From: Armillaria gallica
Taxonomy: Eukaryota > Basidiomycota > Agaricomycetes > Agaricales > Physalacriaceae
Length of the DNA stretch: 64,000 nt
Direction of reading: 5' to 3'
Assembly (NCBI GenBank): GCA_037576215.1
Contig: JBANDB010000001.1
Span: 1,488,001 to 1,552,000, forward strand
Below, one piece after another: positions 1 through 11,320 of this stretch. The notes beneath the pieces are model-generated. The model had not been told where the DNA came from. It was given only the letters and a program-made list of their open reading frames with translations, and did no database searches. The translations under genes and the position numbers were made by a program. Within the stretch, counting starts at the first letter, position 1, and each line of letters opens with the position of its first letter.

Positions 1-1938
1 AGCTCAGGCGAAGCAGCTTCCATGACCATGCTCTCCCAGTTGGAGACGCCAGCCCCTACTATGGCTGCTTTGAACATAGTCTTAGTTTGCGTTACACCCC
101 ACGCCGTCAATGATCCGCCTGTTTATAATTTAACGACCAGGATATGTTGCATAGTAAGAACCACGTACCGTGACTCCATCCTGCTACTCCTAGCCTATCT
201 GGATCAGCAAGGCCTCGGGCGACAACTTCATGTACCATGCTCTGGCAGTCAGGCCAATCGAACGCCCCAATACCACAGGCAGCGGCGTGGGCAAAAACAT
301 GGCCTTTTCCCTGACCTTGAATATGGCGATCAGCTGCGAGAGTGTGGCGACAATCATGCTCACTCACTTCCTCGGTAATTGGGCGAGATTACAAGGTATC
401 CTGCAGACGCGAGCATCTCGCGCCAATTACAGAAATAAGGCATGTAATCTGTTTGCTTGTCAGTAAGCTATGCCACATCTCATCTTGTAGAATCTAATAA
501 CCTGGGACGTCTCGGCTAAATCAGGTTCAGCATTATCAATGCATCGAAATCAATTAATTCAGGAATTCCTACCGGTATGGCCCTCCATGCAGGAATAAGA
601 TAGTTGGCAAAGCACAGCCTCGCCTTTTGTCAATATTTGGAGGATATCTTACTAGGCCGCTGAGTTCGACGCCGTCTTTGCTTTTCCATCGGATGACCTC
701 AGTTTTTATCTGTAGTGCTTTAACAAGCCACTGCAGATGGGACGATAGTTGCATCCGTATGCCTGACCCTAACGAGCTCCCCCCGCAATACCTTTCATCA
801 TCATCGATGCGAACAGACCACACATTTGGTGCCTCGTGCCGTATGCCAGAGCTCAGCACAGCGGCAAACACGTACGAGACACCTGTTGCACTGCGTACTC
901 TTTTGGCGTCCCAAGCCCCAAACCATATGGCTTCATCCTGCGTGCGGAAAAGCGAATGGATTTCACATTCATCGGTTTTGGATGAAGCAAAAGAAATCCC
1001 GTCAATCCGCGTGTCAGTGTCAGAAGCTATTTCGACGGCTATCATACCATTGCTTGTACCTTCGCTATGATTTGTCATGTCGACAATCCGGATGGCGTCC
1101 TCCGTCTCTCCGTACAACTTTCGTATCAACGCCCTCTTGTCAGCTCCTTGACGAACGTACAGCGTTCGTGCATCGAGGATATTGGCTGCGTCATAACTCT
1201 GCAGGGTCAAAACGTGGTCTGAACTGAGCCAGATATTTGATCCCGACGGCGAGCGGGGGTACACATCAATTGTCACCGGCGCGTCTTGAGAGACAACGGA
1301 TACCCTTTCAGCAACACCTCCCGTTCGGCTGCCTCCGATCCTCTGTCCTCCCGCAACCTATAAAGTAATTCTTTACTATCCGGGCTCCAGGTAAAACTCT
1401 CGACATGTCGATCCTTTCGTATGCGGTCCATGGATGATACTTCTCCTGTGATCGGATTGAGCAGGAAAAGGCGTGATAACCCCCTCTTATCCCCCATCCT
1501 CCTTGCATCGTCTCTATCCCCTCGAGCGGGCCCATCGCCTGCAGCCGTGAAAGCGATGTACTTCCCGTCAGGCGATATCTGGAATTGCTGTATACCCTTC
1601 TTCATTGGTTCCACTGCCAACGGCGTGGGCACTTCGTCCTCGGCCAGCCTCAGAGAGTAGATGTTCCCTCCCTTTCCCGGACTCCATCTGTCGGAGAGAA
1701 AAATAACCATGTTGGAATCAAATGGATGGAAAACACCTGCGCGGTCGTGAAAATCGCCGTTTGTCAGTTGCCGGGCGCTGTCAGCGATGCCTGTCTGTGC
1801 GAGCCATAGTTCAGCTAGAACGCGATCAGCTGATTTGTAGAACTGCTGGACTTGGTAGAGAACGCGTTCGCCGTCTGGGCTTATGCTGATGTCTCGGACT
1901 TTCTGCGAGGATGCTATTTGAGAGGGGGTATGGTGCAT
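1..1938 (-). CDS. S9-family serine peptidase (acylaminoacyl-peptidase/DPP-like), 3' end cut by window
   Basis: A beta-propeller peptidase of the prolyl-oligopeptidase family, which cleaves peptides after an N-terminal propeller and a C-terminal alpha/beta-hydrolase domain. Translation starts at the ATG at 1938 (MHHTPSQIASS) and propeller-like blades follow (ISPDGERVLY, ISPDGKYIAF, WSPDSKELL). The hydrolase domain opens with LFLHGGPYR and holds the nucleophile motif GWSHGG near 165-180, in the context DPDRLGVAGWSHG. Three short introns are needed there: one just below 575, one at 316-367 and one at 119-168. The catalytic Asp and His would lie beyond the left edge. The frame breaks once near 1303-1305, where a G run (CCC on the + strand) seems one base short; adding one G joins LLKG to VSVVSQDAPV. 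No signal peptide is seen, so a cytosolic enzyme is likely. The family is clear; the exact substrate class is not. Confidence 0.85.
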
Positions 1939-2348
1939 GATTGGATTGTGGAATGGTCAAGCGTTGTCATGTTTTTATCTCCGGTCTTTAGCATGCCTGT
2001 GTGCGAGCTCTCACGTTTGTTTGCCAAGGTGGGAAATGCGCTGAGAAATTCATGCGCGTAAAGGGAATATCATGGGAATATTCTCATATATATTCAGCGG
2101 CGAAAGGAATAAAGGGTTTTTGCTTCATAGACTTGTACATAGACATTTAGACTCTCCACAGTCACCATATTTTAAATTTTTGTACTTACCAAAGTGCGCG
2201 CTTGAAAAAATAACTATTCAAATATCAGAAATAGGGGCAGTCTTCACGATCATGTGATGTACGTTTACCGAAATTTCAAATTTCTTTCTCTTTCATCACT
2301 GCCGCCGTCCTTCTCCCAAGCTCTAACTCATCCACGAATTGCTCCTCA
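1939..2348. other. Divergent intergenic region, S9 peptidase / mad3
   Basis: This 410-bp gap separates two divergently transcribed genes and should hold both promoters. It is AT-rich near 2080-2230, with a TATA-like CATATATATTC near 2086. No coding stretch with sensible splice logic was found. Confidence 0.5.
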
Positions 2349-3717
2349 ATGTCAACCCACGAAGAATTCTCTGAAGAACAAGGACCTGCAATTGTAGACT
2401 GCGACTTGCTTGAGGCCGCCAAGGAGAATGTCCAGCCTCTTGCCACTGGCCGTCGAGTAACAGCGCTGTCCTCGATACTGTCCACCCCACACGCACATAG
2501 AGAATCGAAGCTCTCGGCGACCAGAAACAGACTCCGGATCAATGTTGAAATTGCTCTGGAAGATGACGATGACGATCCCTTGGAGGCCTACTGCAGATTG
2601 GTTTATTGGACAGTTGAGAACTATCCCCAAGGCCATAGTGCGGAGTCTGGCCTTCTGGAGCTTCTCGAAGAGGCGACGAGGGTTCTCAAGGATAATAGAG
2701 ATGGGAGATGGAGGGGCGAAATGCGTTATCTCAAGTTGTGGCTGCTCTATGCGAGCTACGTTGAGAGACCCACCGTCATTTATCGTTTCCTGATCGCAAA
2801 CGATATTGGAATCGATTTCTCTTTGCTGTACGAAGAATATGCGGCGGTCCTGGAACGCGATGGAAGGTGCGTCGTATATCCACTACTTTACTTCTTCTCT
2901 ACTCACGTCGTGTCATAGGAGGAAAGAAGCAGATGATATTTACAGACTGGGGATTGCCAGGCGAGCTTCGCCACTGGATCACCTCAAGGCCAGACACGTC
3001 GATTTCGAAAAACGGATGATGTGCGCGTCACCCGTTGTAGCCACCGACACGATTTCTTCCTTACCGCCACGCCGGCCAGCTCTGGCTACGACTGTAGACC
3101 GTACAGTCCCCCTCAATGCCCGACCCATGGCCCAATCGCATTCGACCAGTGCCTCCGCATCCAACGCCCCTCTCCAGGTCTTCGTAGACCCAACAGGCTC
3201 AGAATCTCGGCCATCGCTAATGGAACAGAATGCATGGCCAGATATTGGTACACGTAAAACCAGGATTAAAGAGAATATTCCGCAGACCAAGAAGATGGTG
3301 GGCTCGACCGTTAAACAGTCTAAGAGGGTAGTATCTTCGTCAGGTACTCGTATCGTTCCGTTCATAGACCCTGCCGAGAATGTGGCTGCACCTGCGTCGA
3401 AGAAACGGCATGCTTCGCAGAGCCGTATTGTACCCTTCGTTGATGACTCAAAAGAAGCCGAGGAAGAGGTTCCACCAACCCCCAAGTTTACACCTTTTAG
3501 GGACGAGGTCTGTTGATGATCTGTTATTAATGAGTTGGCATCGCGCTAACTGTCTTTGTAGGATGCGTCAACTGCTTCGCCCATAGTCCCGGCCGAGTCC
3601 GTTATGCAGATTAAGACGCCGGCTTCAGCTTTGGCAGCTAATTCTGAGGCGGAGGCATTGAGGAAGGATCCCTTGAAGAACTATGGTGATCATGGTCTTG
3701 GTTTTGATGACCCCTAG
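2349..3717 (+). CDS. mad3: Spindle-assembly checkpoint protein Mad3/BubR1-like (no kinase domain)
   Basis: Mad3 is a component of the mitotic checkpoint complex that holds APC/C-Cdc20 inactive until all kinetochores are attached. Three exons (2349-2866, 2919-3507, 3562-3717) sum to 1263 nt, giving 420 residues. The first KEN box is AAKENVQ near residue 27. It is followed by the Bub1/Mad3 TPR-like region (DDPLEAYCRLVYWTVENYP, then YLKLWLLYASYVERP, then RKEADDIYRLGI...SPLDHLKARHVDFEKRM). A second KEN box (IKENIPQ) lies in the tail. Two KEN boxes flanking the TPR fold, with no kinase domain, is the Mad3 pattern as opposed to Bub1. A short sequence RIVPF(I/V)D occurs twice in the tail. The start is the first ATG in frame. 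Confidence is high because exon sums, both KEN boxes and the fold agree. Confidence 0.9.
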
Positions 3718-4676
3718 AGCGGTGTCTTTGTTTTTTTACTTACGAGTTACTTATTCTTTCTTGAATCTCAGCCCTTCCGACATGTTAGTCTGTATTTTTT
3801 TGTTCTTTGCTTCCTCTTACCTTAAAGCATGATGGTAATTACTTCATGTACCGATCCATGGATTGCCTATGCGTCTGCCCTTGCTGGTGTAGAATAGTTG
3901 GGTCGCGAGCAAGGAACGACGGTCGACCATCACGGCGTGCATTTTTAACGTCCTTCAAAGTCAATGCGAGATCTCAAATGACGGAATGAAACAAAGTGAA
4001 GCCTGTCACTGATTAGTGCTAACCAAAACTAGACGGATATGCCGTCCGCAAGTAAACGAATAAAGCACAAAAATCCAAGTCATCAGCGGTGGCTAGAGGC
4101 GACTAGACGATTCGCACCGTGAACCGTGACAGGCAGTATGAACTTGCATGACAAAGTAGCTCACCGCTTTCACTTAAATGGCCTGGATACACTGGCAGTT
4201 GAGAAACGTCACGACGATGCTGAAAATGCCTCTTGCAACGGTGTCAGTTGGATAGACATATACTCTCTTCGGAAAGGAAGCATCGCGATAATCGACAGAT
4301 GAAGTTTTTAGTTCACCTTCTTAGAGAGAATACATGTCATTAGTTGAACGCCACGCGAGGTAGAGGTTTTTGTGCAAGTGGCAACATGTTAAGAAGGAGA
4401 CCTTTTTCGGCTGAATAGGGCCCCGTTTCCAGTGACGCTCTAGCTTCTATGTAACCTTCGGAGAATAGTGAGAAGCCCGCAGTCATTCCGGTGAATTTAA
4501 AGGTCCTTTTCAGGGAATCACCGCCTCATATGTTATTGCGTCTATAGCAATGGTATGATGCTTCAAGAGCTGGAGGCTCGAGTTTCAGTACTGGATTAAG
4601 ATGTTGTACCTTGGATTAAATCCATTGGTATCTACGGGTCCCTTCGATGAAATCAAACCGTTCCCAGGTCCCATTC
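3718..4676. other. Convergent intergenic region, no gene seen
   Basis: About 960 bp between the 3' ends of mad3 and the F-box gene. Only short, unsupported ORFs occur. The first part probably includes the mad3 3' UTR and poly(A) region. No repeat, RNA gene or conserved coding segment was recognised. Confidence 0.5.
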
Positions 4677-5615
4677 CTACACAAGCGAAGATGAGTCGAG
4701 CGCTGGGATCGCAGTTTGGGTGGGAGGGAGGTCGAAAAGTGGCCTACGAAGTTCCGTAAGTCTTGGCTTGGTTGCATCTGATATGCCCCACCATAAGGTC
4801 TTCCCTTCTGAACACGTCTCCAGGTGGAGGAGAAACCCGTCAAGAGAGTAAGTTAGCTCTCGCCGCCTAAACAACGCCTTACGCTCGACGTATGAGACTT
4901 CAGAATCATTCATGGCATTCTGATATGCAGAATCACAGCCACGACAAGACATGCCATAATGCAGTGTGCCCGTAGAGCGGTCGAGATATGGGAGAAACGT
5001 CGCTGAGGAGAAATGAATACCGGAGCCGCCGGTGAAATTCACAGTAGAGTGGTGAGTAGCCGAAGTCCTATGGCCGCTCTTCTGATGCAGCGCCTTTCTA
5101 AGCGGTTTCTCCCCGAGTCCGATATGAGGGTCATCTGGTAGGGCCCTTCGTCGAAGACCCAATGCAGCCATGGAGTCATGTTGCGTTATGGGCCTCAACT
5201 GCGGTGACTCCCTGAGGCAAGGCACGCAGCATCGCTTGCATGCAGGAAGCCATATGAAGCCGCCGAACTGGTCACAGACGCTGCATGTGCTGCTGCACAG
5301 GACGTCGTAAAGCTTGCCGACGGTGAAGTATGCAGTTAAAGCACAGAGCGCACTGGGGGCATGAAGCAACAAGTATTTGTAGGGTATGGACGACCGAGCG
5401 ATTATTCTGGCGCGTTTGTTTACACGCTGAAAAAGTGCGATCGCGCGCAAGTCCGCTGAACGGAAAATCAAGTCGAAGAGCTCTATGGGAAGGATATCTA
5501 GTGTCCCGAGAGTTCTTGTTGGGGGGGACAGATAATTGTCCGGAATTCCGTACGGAACAAGGTCCAGGACCTCCGAACGAAAATCTGGTCGGCTGTAGGC
5601 AAGGGCGCTGAGCAC
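4677..5615 (-). CDS. F-box domain protein with Cys-rich region
   Basis: A substrate-recognition subunit type for SCF ubiquitin ligases. A single open segment of 312 codons contains an F-box near residues 38-80 (LDILPIELFDLIFRSADLRAI, then FQRVNKRARIIA). Next comes a Cys-rich stretch, CSSTCSVCDQFGGF then CKRCCVPCL, in which two Cys pairs may bind zinc; this arrangement is common in agaricomycete F-box proteins. The listed start at 5615 is a GTG, so the true initiator is probably upstream: the frame stays open through HGIDIGLDKK to about 5680. A first exon ending in LLIPSQ near 5744 could join through an intron with a GAG acceptor, but that acceptor is weak. The target protein cannot be guessed. 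The F-box call is fairly safe; the 5' end is not. Confidence 0.65.
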   Translation of the reverse strand: MLSALAYSRPDFRSEVLDLVPYGIPDNYLSPPTRTLGTLDILPIELFDLIFRSADLRAIALFQRVNKRARIIARSSIPYKYLLLHAPSALCALTAYFTVGKLYDVLCSSTCSVCDQFGGFIWLPACKRCCVPCLRESPQLRPITQHDSMAALGLRRRALPDDPHIGLGEKPLRKALHQKSGHRTSATHHSTVNFTGGSGIHFSSATFLPYLDRSTGTLHYGMSCRGCDSAYQNAMNDSEVSYVERKALFRRRELTYSLDGFLLHLETCSEGKTLWWGISDATKPRLTELRRPLFDLPPTQTAIPALDSSSLV

Positions 5616-6277
5616 CTTTTTGTCGAGTCCGATGTCAATGCCATGAATTACTGGAAGATTATTATCAGATTTAAATAGACTGCCCTCGGGATGGTGACAG
5701 GGTGCATACCTCGGATATTAAAAGATATGCACTAAAGTCCTTACCTGACTCGGGATGAGAAGTCGGTTGAAATTTTGCGGGGTCCTATCGCCATCATGAA
5801 CGATAGTACCCCGGGTTCGGGGTCCCTCGGCCCTTGCTCCCGGGCCCGGAACCCGAGCCTCATGCTTGTTATCTCTTCTTTCCGCCGCGTTATGGACTCT
5901 TGTCGGTTGCGTGCACTGGTCTGCCTCTGGGTCTCTGCTCCATTTTTCTATTCGTTCTCTCGGATTTTTCGTAGTATTCTTGGCCAGAGCCATGGATTCT
6001 CCGTGTCTCCCAGCTTTACGTTTTTGAAGACCGAGGGATTCCCTGCTATTAGCCTCTTAAAGGTGTTTCTAGTCGCCAGCTTACTGGCCACTCCACGTCC
6101 ACGCCCTCTAAGCGCGCTAATTTAAGATGTCCTTCGCATGGATGACGTTTAGCAACTGCCAGAAAAATACATTTCTGGAACGCTCAATTTCCCTGGTGGC
6201 GCTGGTCGGGCAGATTTTATTTAAAAGACCTTGATCTTTGGCCTGCACGGTCGGTTTACCCTCGCACCACTGTGAAC
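5616..6277. other. Intergenic / possible repeat remnant upstream of F-box gene
   Basis: Contains a GC-rich, partly self-complementary stretch at about 5808-5860 (GGGTTCGGG facing CCGGAACCCGAG). ORFs are open on both strands there, which usually reflects base composition, not coding. It could be the 5' exon of the F-box gene (MALAKNTTKN... on the minus strand) or a decayed mobile-element end. Neither can be proven from this sequence. Confidence 0.3.
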
Positions 6278-6981
6278 ATGTTCTGTCGTCTGTTGGTCGC
6301 TGTCTTCCTCTGGGGTATGCTCCTTGTATCGGCTGCGCCCACGGGGATTTTGCAGTCCCAGTTTCCCCCAGTAGCCGAATTGAGCGCTCAGCCTTTGGTC
6401 GAGACGGCTTTGCAAGCCGCAGCAGTGCCTGTGTTTATCTCTACCAGCGGAACGGGTGCAACATCATTGTCCAGTAATGATGAGGTTAACGCTGGGTGAG
6501 TCGCATTTAACTGTTGGTTGTGCGTTTCACTGACGTTCAATACGTCAGATGGCTGAGCCAGATGTTTGCCTTCATGAACAAAGAATCCAATTCACATCGT
6601 CGAAGGCTACGACGGTCAGTTTATCAGCCGCCTTCAGTTTCACCGCAATACTTATTCTCTTCCAATAGCTACAGTCCACATCCTGTATGTATTGCCCTGG
6701 CAGAACGATGTCCGACATAACCTGATATGTGTTCCCACAGTGACAGATTCAATTTACGACGTATTTCGGCTGATACCCATATCTTTATTTTCTGGTGAGT
6801 GCAACGTCTGCGAAGCGTGGTCATACCTAAACTGTCTTTTGCAGGAAGAGTGACGAGATTGATGACCTGTATATATTTTGTGATGAACGTATGTCAAAAT
6901 TGAAGTTGTACGAATATTTCGTGTGTATCAACGTCATTGATTGGCAGCGCCGCAGTGACCCCGCCAGGCGCATGCTCTTGA
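6278..6981 (+). CDS. Small secreted protein, about 158 residues, unknown function
   Basis: The start ATG at 6278 begins a clear signal peptide (MFCRLLVAVFLWGMLLVSAAP). Five exons are proposed: 6278-6495, 6549-6684, 6741-6794, 6845-6888 and 6956-6981. All introns have GT...AG ends and are 50-67 nt long. The mature part reads WLSQMFAFMNKESN, then HIVEGYDGQFISRLQF, then RISADTHIFIFWKSDEIDD, ending CDELTPPGACS. The exon sum is 478 nt, one base too many. The frame slips near 6589-6592 (AATTCAC), where one extra T would explain it. I do not recognise the family. The strongly consistent splice sites and the signal peptide support a real gene, with either a mutation or a base-call error in exon 2. 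It lies about 290 bp upstream of rrm4 on the same strand. Confidence 0.5.
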
Positions 6982-7274
6982 TTCTTCTACCTACCGCCTC
7001 TATTCATTTAACTTGGATACCTGTACAATATCTCTTGGAAGATTTCTTTTCTTTTTCGCTGTGTACACTGTACAAAGGTTACCTTTTCGGGCGTATTTGA
7101 TGATGTTATGTAAGCAGAAAAAGTCTGGCAATGGGCATGCAGACAGAACGCTGCTTTCTTCTCGTCGCCATCGACAACGTCCTCGGCCGGGTTCAGTCCT
7201 GTGCTCCTCTTCATTCTGGATACCGGAAATCTTATTTCACTTCTTAAAGCTCTTCAAGTCTACCGATAATCAAG

Positions 7275-10122
7275 ATGGATCCTCAATACAGCACCCCATC
7301 ACAGGATGTCGATGCATACGGTCCTCAACCGCATCCATACCTTCACGAACCACTTCTGTATATCTCAAATCTTCCTCATTATGTCTCCGATGAAAATCTT
7401 GCTCTTGCGTTCGTTACATGCGGCCCATTCCGACCGAAAATCGCTCGTGATGGAAGCAGCAGCCTGCTGTCGGGGACCATCGAGTTCAAGTTTCTTGAGA
7501 AAGGTTCGTGGTTTCCTTGCCTTTGGTATACCTAACCATTACCATTCCTTTACAGCTGAGAAAGCTCTAGCTACTCTTCAGTCACGTCCAATTCCGGGCC
7601 TGCAGGCCCCAGTACCTCTTGTATTATCCCCATACCCCCCGACGAACCCGCCAACGCCTCTGCCTCCACCATCTGCCATTCCGAGGCTCGTGAAGCATCT
7701 ACCTCTTGGATACACCGATTCCCAGCTATACGACATATTCCGACCATATGGCGCACTTGCATCCGCCCGCACTCACACCCACTTTGGTCCCGATACCGGC
7801 ATGGTCGAGTTTTGGAATGAAGACGACGCCAGGAGCGCTGAAGATGCCATGCATTGTGCCGACGTCGAGGGCCAGAATATCGCTGTCCAGGTCTACCAAC
7901 AGCGAAGGACGAGTGGTGTGGGCGAATTCAATACTGCTGCACCCACTTTCATCCCCTCAGGATCCATGTACACGTATAGCCCCCAGGTTCGTCGTATTAT
8001 ACTCGTTCGAGGATACATGCTCATTCCGTGCAGTACTCTCCCCCTACCCCGCCTCATCGTCAGTCTTACAGCCCTCGAAGCCCCCCTGCGTCTATTCCCT
8101 TCGTACACGGTCCTGGTCAGCAGGTTCAATTGGCTCCTGTGTCCGGACCAGGATCTAGCAGCCATAGTGGCCTGATCGACCCTTGTAATTTGTTTTGCAA
8201 AGTACGCGACTTTTTGGGGCATGTGCCAGTTGTATTGACCCCTTTGCGATAGAACCTCGATCCTGAGATTGATTCGAATGCTCTCTTCTCACATTTCCGT
8301 CATGTATGTCACCCCTTAGTCCTGTTCTTTCCCATAAACTAAATCTTGATACAGTTTGGGCAAATTGTCAGGTATGTAGTTTCTGAATTCTCACAAAGCC
8401 TAACCTGAGACGTTCAAAAAGTGCGCGAGTTATGCGTACCGAGAGTGGAGAAAGTCGCGGTTTCGGCTTCGTCTCGTATCAGACCCCTGATCAAGGTAGG
8501 CATTTGAAACATGAAAGTATATAACCAAGTTTATCATCGGTCCGTATAGCGGCTGCGGCAATGGTTGCCATGAATGGCGTCCAAATCGGTAGCAAGCAAA
8601 TTGCTGTGCGATTGCACGAGCCTAAACAACTGCGACAAGAGAAGCTAGCTCAGCGTTTCGGTGGACATAATGGACACCCCAGGAATTCCAGTGGAGCTAC
8701 GAGTCCCACGCTCAGTGAAGGTGGAGAAAGCATCGGAGGGTGGGGCAGTCCTCGTCAGCGTTCTATCAACCTGGGTTCTCCGCCTATCAGTCACCACGAA
8801 GGGCCGAGCGAGGTAGACGAGGCAGTGGAAGCTATTACAATGTACACCGTATTTTACTCTCGAGCTTTCACCTTCTAACTCTGACATCATTCTAGGCTGC
8901 TCTGTCCGGTACACTCAATCTCCCCATGCGCTATGATGAACTTGCAGCGCTCTCGCCTGTTGTTCGTAAAGAGGTTCTGACTGGAGACCTCAGCCGCCGG
9001 GTTAGGACCCTGGGAACAGTCGATACCCAAGACGTTGACGCCGTGGTGGAAAAGCTGCTCGAACTCTCCCTGAATGAAGTTGTCCAATCCATCGAAGACC
9101 CCGATAAGCTATCTGATCATGTTGATGAAATTGTCAAGCGCAGCCTCCGTCTCTCTGAAGCTTCACCACCAAAGTCTCGATCCCCTTCGGCGTCAGCATC
9201 TCAGGACTCTGCTGATCCTAATTGTCTTGCCGCGACGGCGAGTGCCCCTGAATACCCTTCCACCCCCATCTCCGCCAATGGCTCATTAGCCACACCCCCT
9301 AGAACGTCATCTCCATCTGGTTCGGTTCCCCCGACATCCGAGAGAGATCGGATGATTGCGGCTGTGAACAAGTTTGAATCGTCTCGTCAAGGCGAGCTTA
9401 CCGAGCTCCTGATGAGCTTGCCTAAGCGCGAGCGTGCAATGTGTCTCTTCAACGTTGAGATTCTTCGTGCGAAACTTGCAGATGCAAAGATGGTGTTGGA
9501 CAGTGAGGATGGAGAGGAGGAGGAGGAAGAGACGAATGTTCCTCAACAAGTCCCTGTCACGCCACAGAACAAGAAGACGGCTCCGCCGATGGTGGAAGAT
9601 TCACCTCAAACACCTGATCTCTCGTCTCGGGGACCATCTGCGACGGCGTCGCCTTTACCAGGAACCCCTTCCGGACCGACGTACACGATTGCGTCGCTCG
9701 CGAAATTGCCAGCTGCCGAAGTTGTTAGATTGGCGTCGTCTTCCCAAGCTGCTCTACCGATACCCAAAGCCGATCCGTCAATCATTCAAGCTACCGATGC
9801 CTTCATCGATGGACTTTTGGATAAGCCTCCTCAGCAACAGAAGCAACAGCTAGGTGACAAGCTGTACGTTCATCATGATGCTGCATTATCCTGTGCTGAT
9901 GCTACTATTGTCTTAGATTCAAAGTCGTCAAGTCCTTTGGTATTAAAGCTGCGGTAAGGCCGAGCTTTGTTTTTGCTGTTTGTGTTGCTAAGACCTTGCT
10001 AACAGCCGAAAGTCACCATCGCTCTCCTTGATCAAGAAGATCTTCGCGCTCTCGCGCATCTTATGAACAGCTATCCCAGTGTCTTGAAAGATAAAGCTCA
10101 AGCTGTGGCCAGCAACAAGTAA
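7275..10122 (+). CDS. rrm4: Rrm4-type endosomal mRNA-transport protein, three RRMs and MLLE repeats
   Basis: In Ustilago maydis, Rrm4 carries mRNAs and ribosomes on moving early endosomes along microtubules. The layout matches here. RRM1 lies near residues 27-100 (LLYISNLPHYV). RRM2 lies near 120-191 (RLVKHLPLGYTDSQLYDIF). RRM3 lies near 272-350, with RNP1-like RGFGFVSY. Then come three helical MLLE/PABC-like segments: from about 8926 (MRYDELAALSPVVRKEVLTG), from about 9343 (ERDRMIAAVNKFES...LPKRERAMCLFNVEILRAKL), and the C-terminal one (KVTIALLDQEDLRALAHLMN). Exons: 7275-7503, 7556-7986, 8034-8201, 8253-8303, 8355-8371, 8422-8495, 8550-about 8812/8840, 8896-9863, 9917-9953, 10006-10122. The donor of the intron ending at 8895 is unclear: GT at 8841 would break the frame, and GTAGAC near 8812 keeps it. 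A plain poly(A)-binding protein is less likely, since that has four RRMs and one MLLE. Confidence 0.85.
8355..8371 (+). other. rrm4: 17-nt microexon inside RRM3 of rrm4
   Basis: The 17 bases encode FGQIVS (with the next exon's first base) between a CAG acceptor ending at 8354 and a GTATGT donor at 8372. Skipping it would break the frame and destroy the third RNA-recognition motif. Confidence 0.8.
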
Positions 10123-11320
10123 ACGAGACCGTTTCTGCTTTCGAACTGCTCAGCATATTCTTTTCCTTTTCCACTCTCATTCATCACTCGGGGCCCAATC
10201 ATATCTTTTTCTAACAATATATTGGAAGATTTTTACATTTACTTTACAATTAGTCTTCTTTCATGGATTACCCGAGTTTGCTCTCAAACCATTGCATCCC
10301 AACCCCTCTTTCTGTAGTACTTACCTTGATGACGACCTTTGATGAGAAATAACGTTTACCGATGATTTTGTTGCTATCTTCCTTTTTTGTTTTTGTTACC
10401 CGAATACAGCACCGGTATCTCTCTTTTTTCGCTTTGCATTTTGAAATTAATACGGGGGTTAGGGAGAATTGTCAAACGCTGCTAGGCCAATGTGATTATG
10501 TCTTGAATGTATTACAATTAGTGTGTAAAAGAAAGGACGATCGGGTGTATATTTGGCGGGCGGTGATTGCCTGAAATGGACGTCATGTTTTCATGGTGGT
10601 GCCAAACAAACCAAACAAAGACCATATTTAGCGCGTGACCATCACTGCCACATCTCTCAAAAATTTCTTCCATCTCCTCCATCGCCAGCGCTCATCGGAA
10701 GATTTCTCTCTCCTTGTAAGTCTTTCCTTTACCACGCCATTTCTAAGATGAAACAATTATCTGCAAACCTATTGCGACGTGCATGCGAGTGTACAATGGG
10801 CTGGACTTCCTTCGGGATCCATTCAAGTCTCTGAATTTTATCTTCGTCCCATGATATCTTTTGACCACAGGCTGATATCATTTCAGGTCTGGACCCCGGA
10901 ATTATATACTCGTCTTCCCACTGTAGTATCATCTAATGCCATTCTTTGAACCGCATTTTCATTTCGAAGATCATCGTGAGACCGAAATATCATGGAGCCC
11001 TGTGGGCCCAGTCGCCCAGTTGCCAATTGTATCTCACGAATGGAATATTGCCCTTCCAATAGATAGACATATTGATGTGCCAAGGTGCCGAATGTCGAAT
11101 TCGTTTTGAATGCTGGTGCCTTCATTAGACACGATCTTCGCTGAACGCCACGTGCGAACCTGAAAAACCAGGGGGCGTGGGAAGGTTGATGAGGGCTGGG
11201 GATCCCTTTACGCTTTTTCAACGCTTACGTTTAAGCGACACCTCTCTCTGGTGCTCCTTCCAGAGGCCCTCCGTCGTGCACTGAGGGGCCGGGTGCAACG
11301 ACGACGACGACACGCTCCTG
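10123..11320. other. Intergenic, about 1.2 kb
   Basis: Holds the rrm4 3' end region and the upstream region of the disordered-protein gene. Candidate ORFs on both strands (for example 10883-11221 minus) have no recognisable domain, signal or splice support. A short CCATCTCCTCCATCGCCAGC stretch near 10669 followed by a GTAAGTC at 10717 could be part of a spliced 5' leader of the next gene. Confidence 0.4.

Noticed and set aside
627..1227. Plus-strand ORFs opposite the S9 peptidase
   Set aside because: They mirror the real coding strand; no domain, start context or splice support.
10883..11221. 112-codon minus-strand ORF
   Set aside because: No recognisable domain or intron structure; lies in the probable leader of the next gene.
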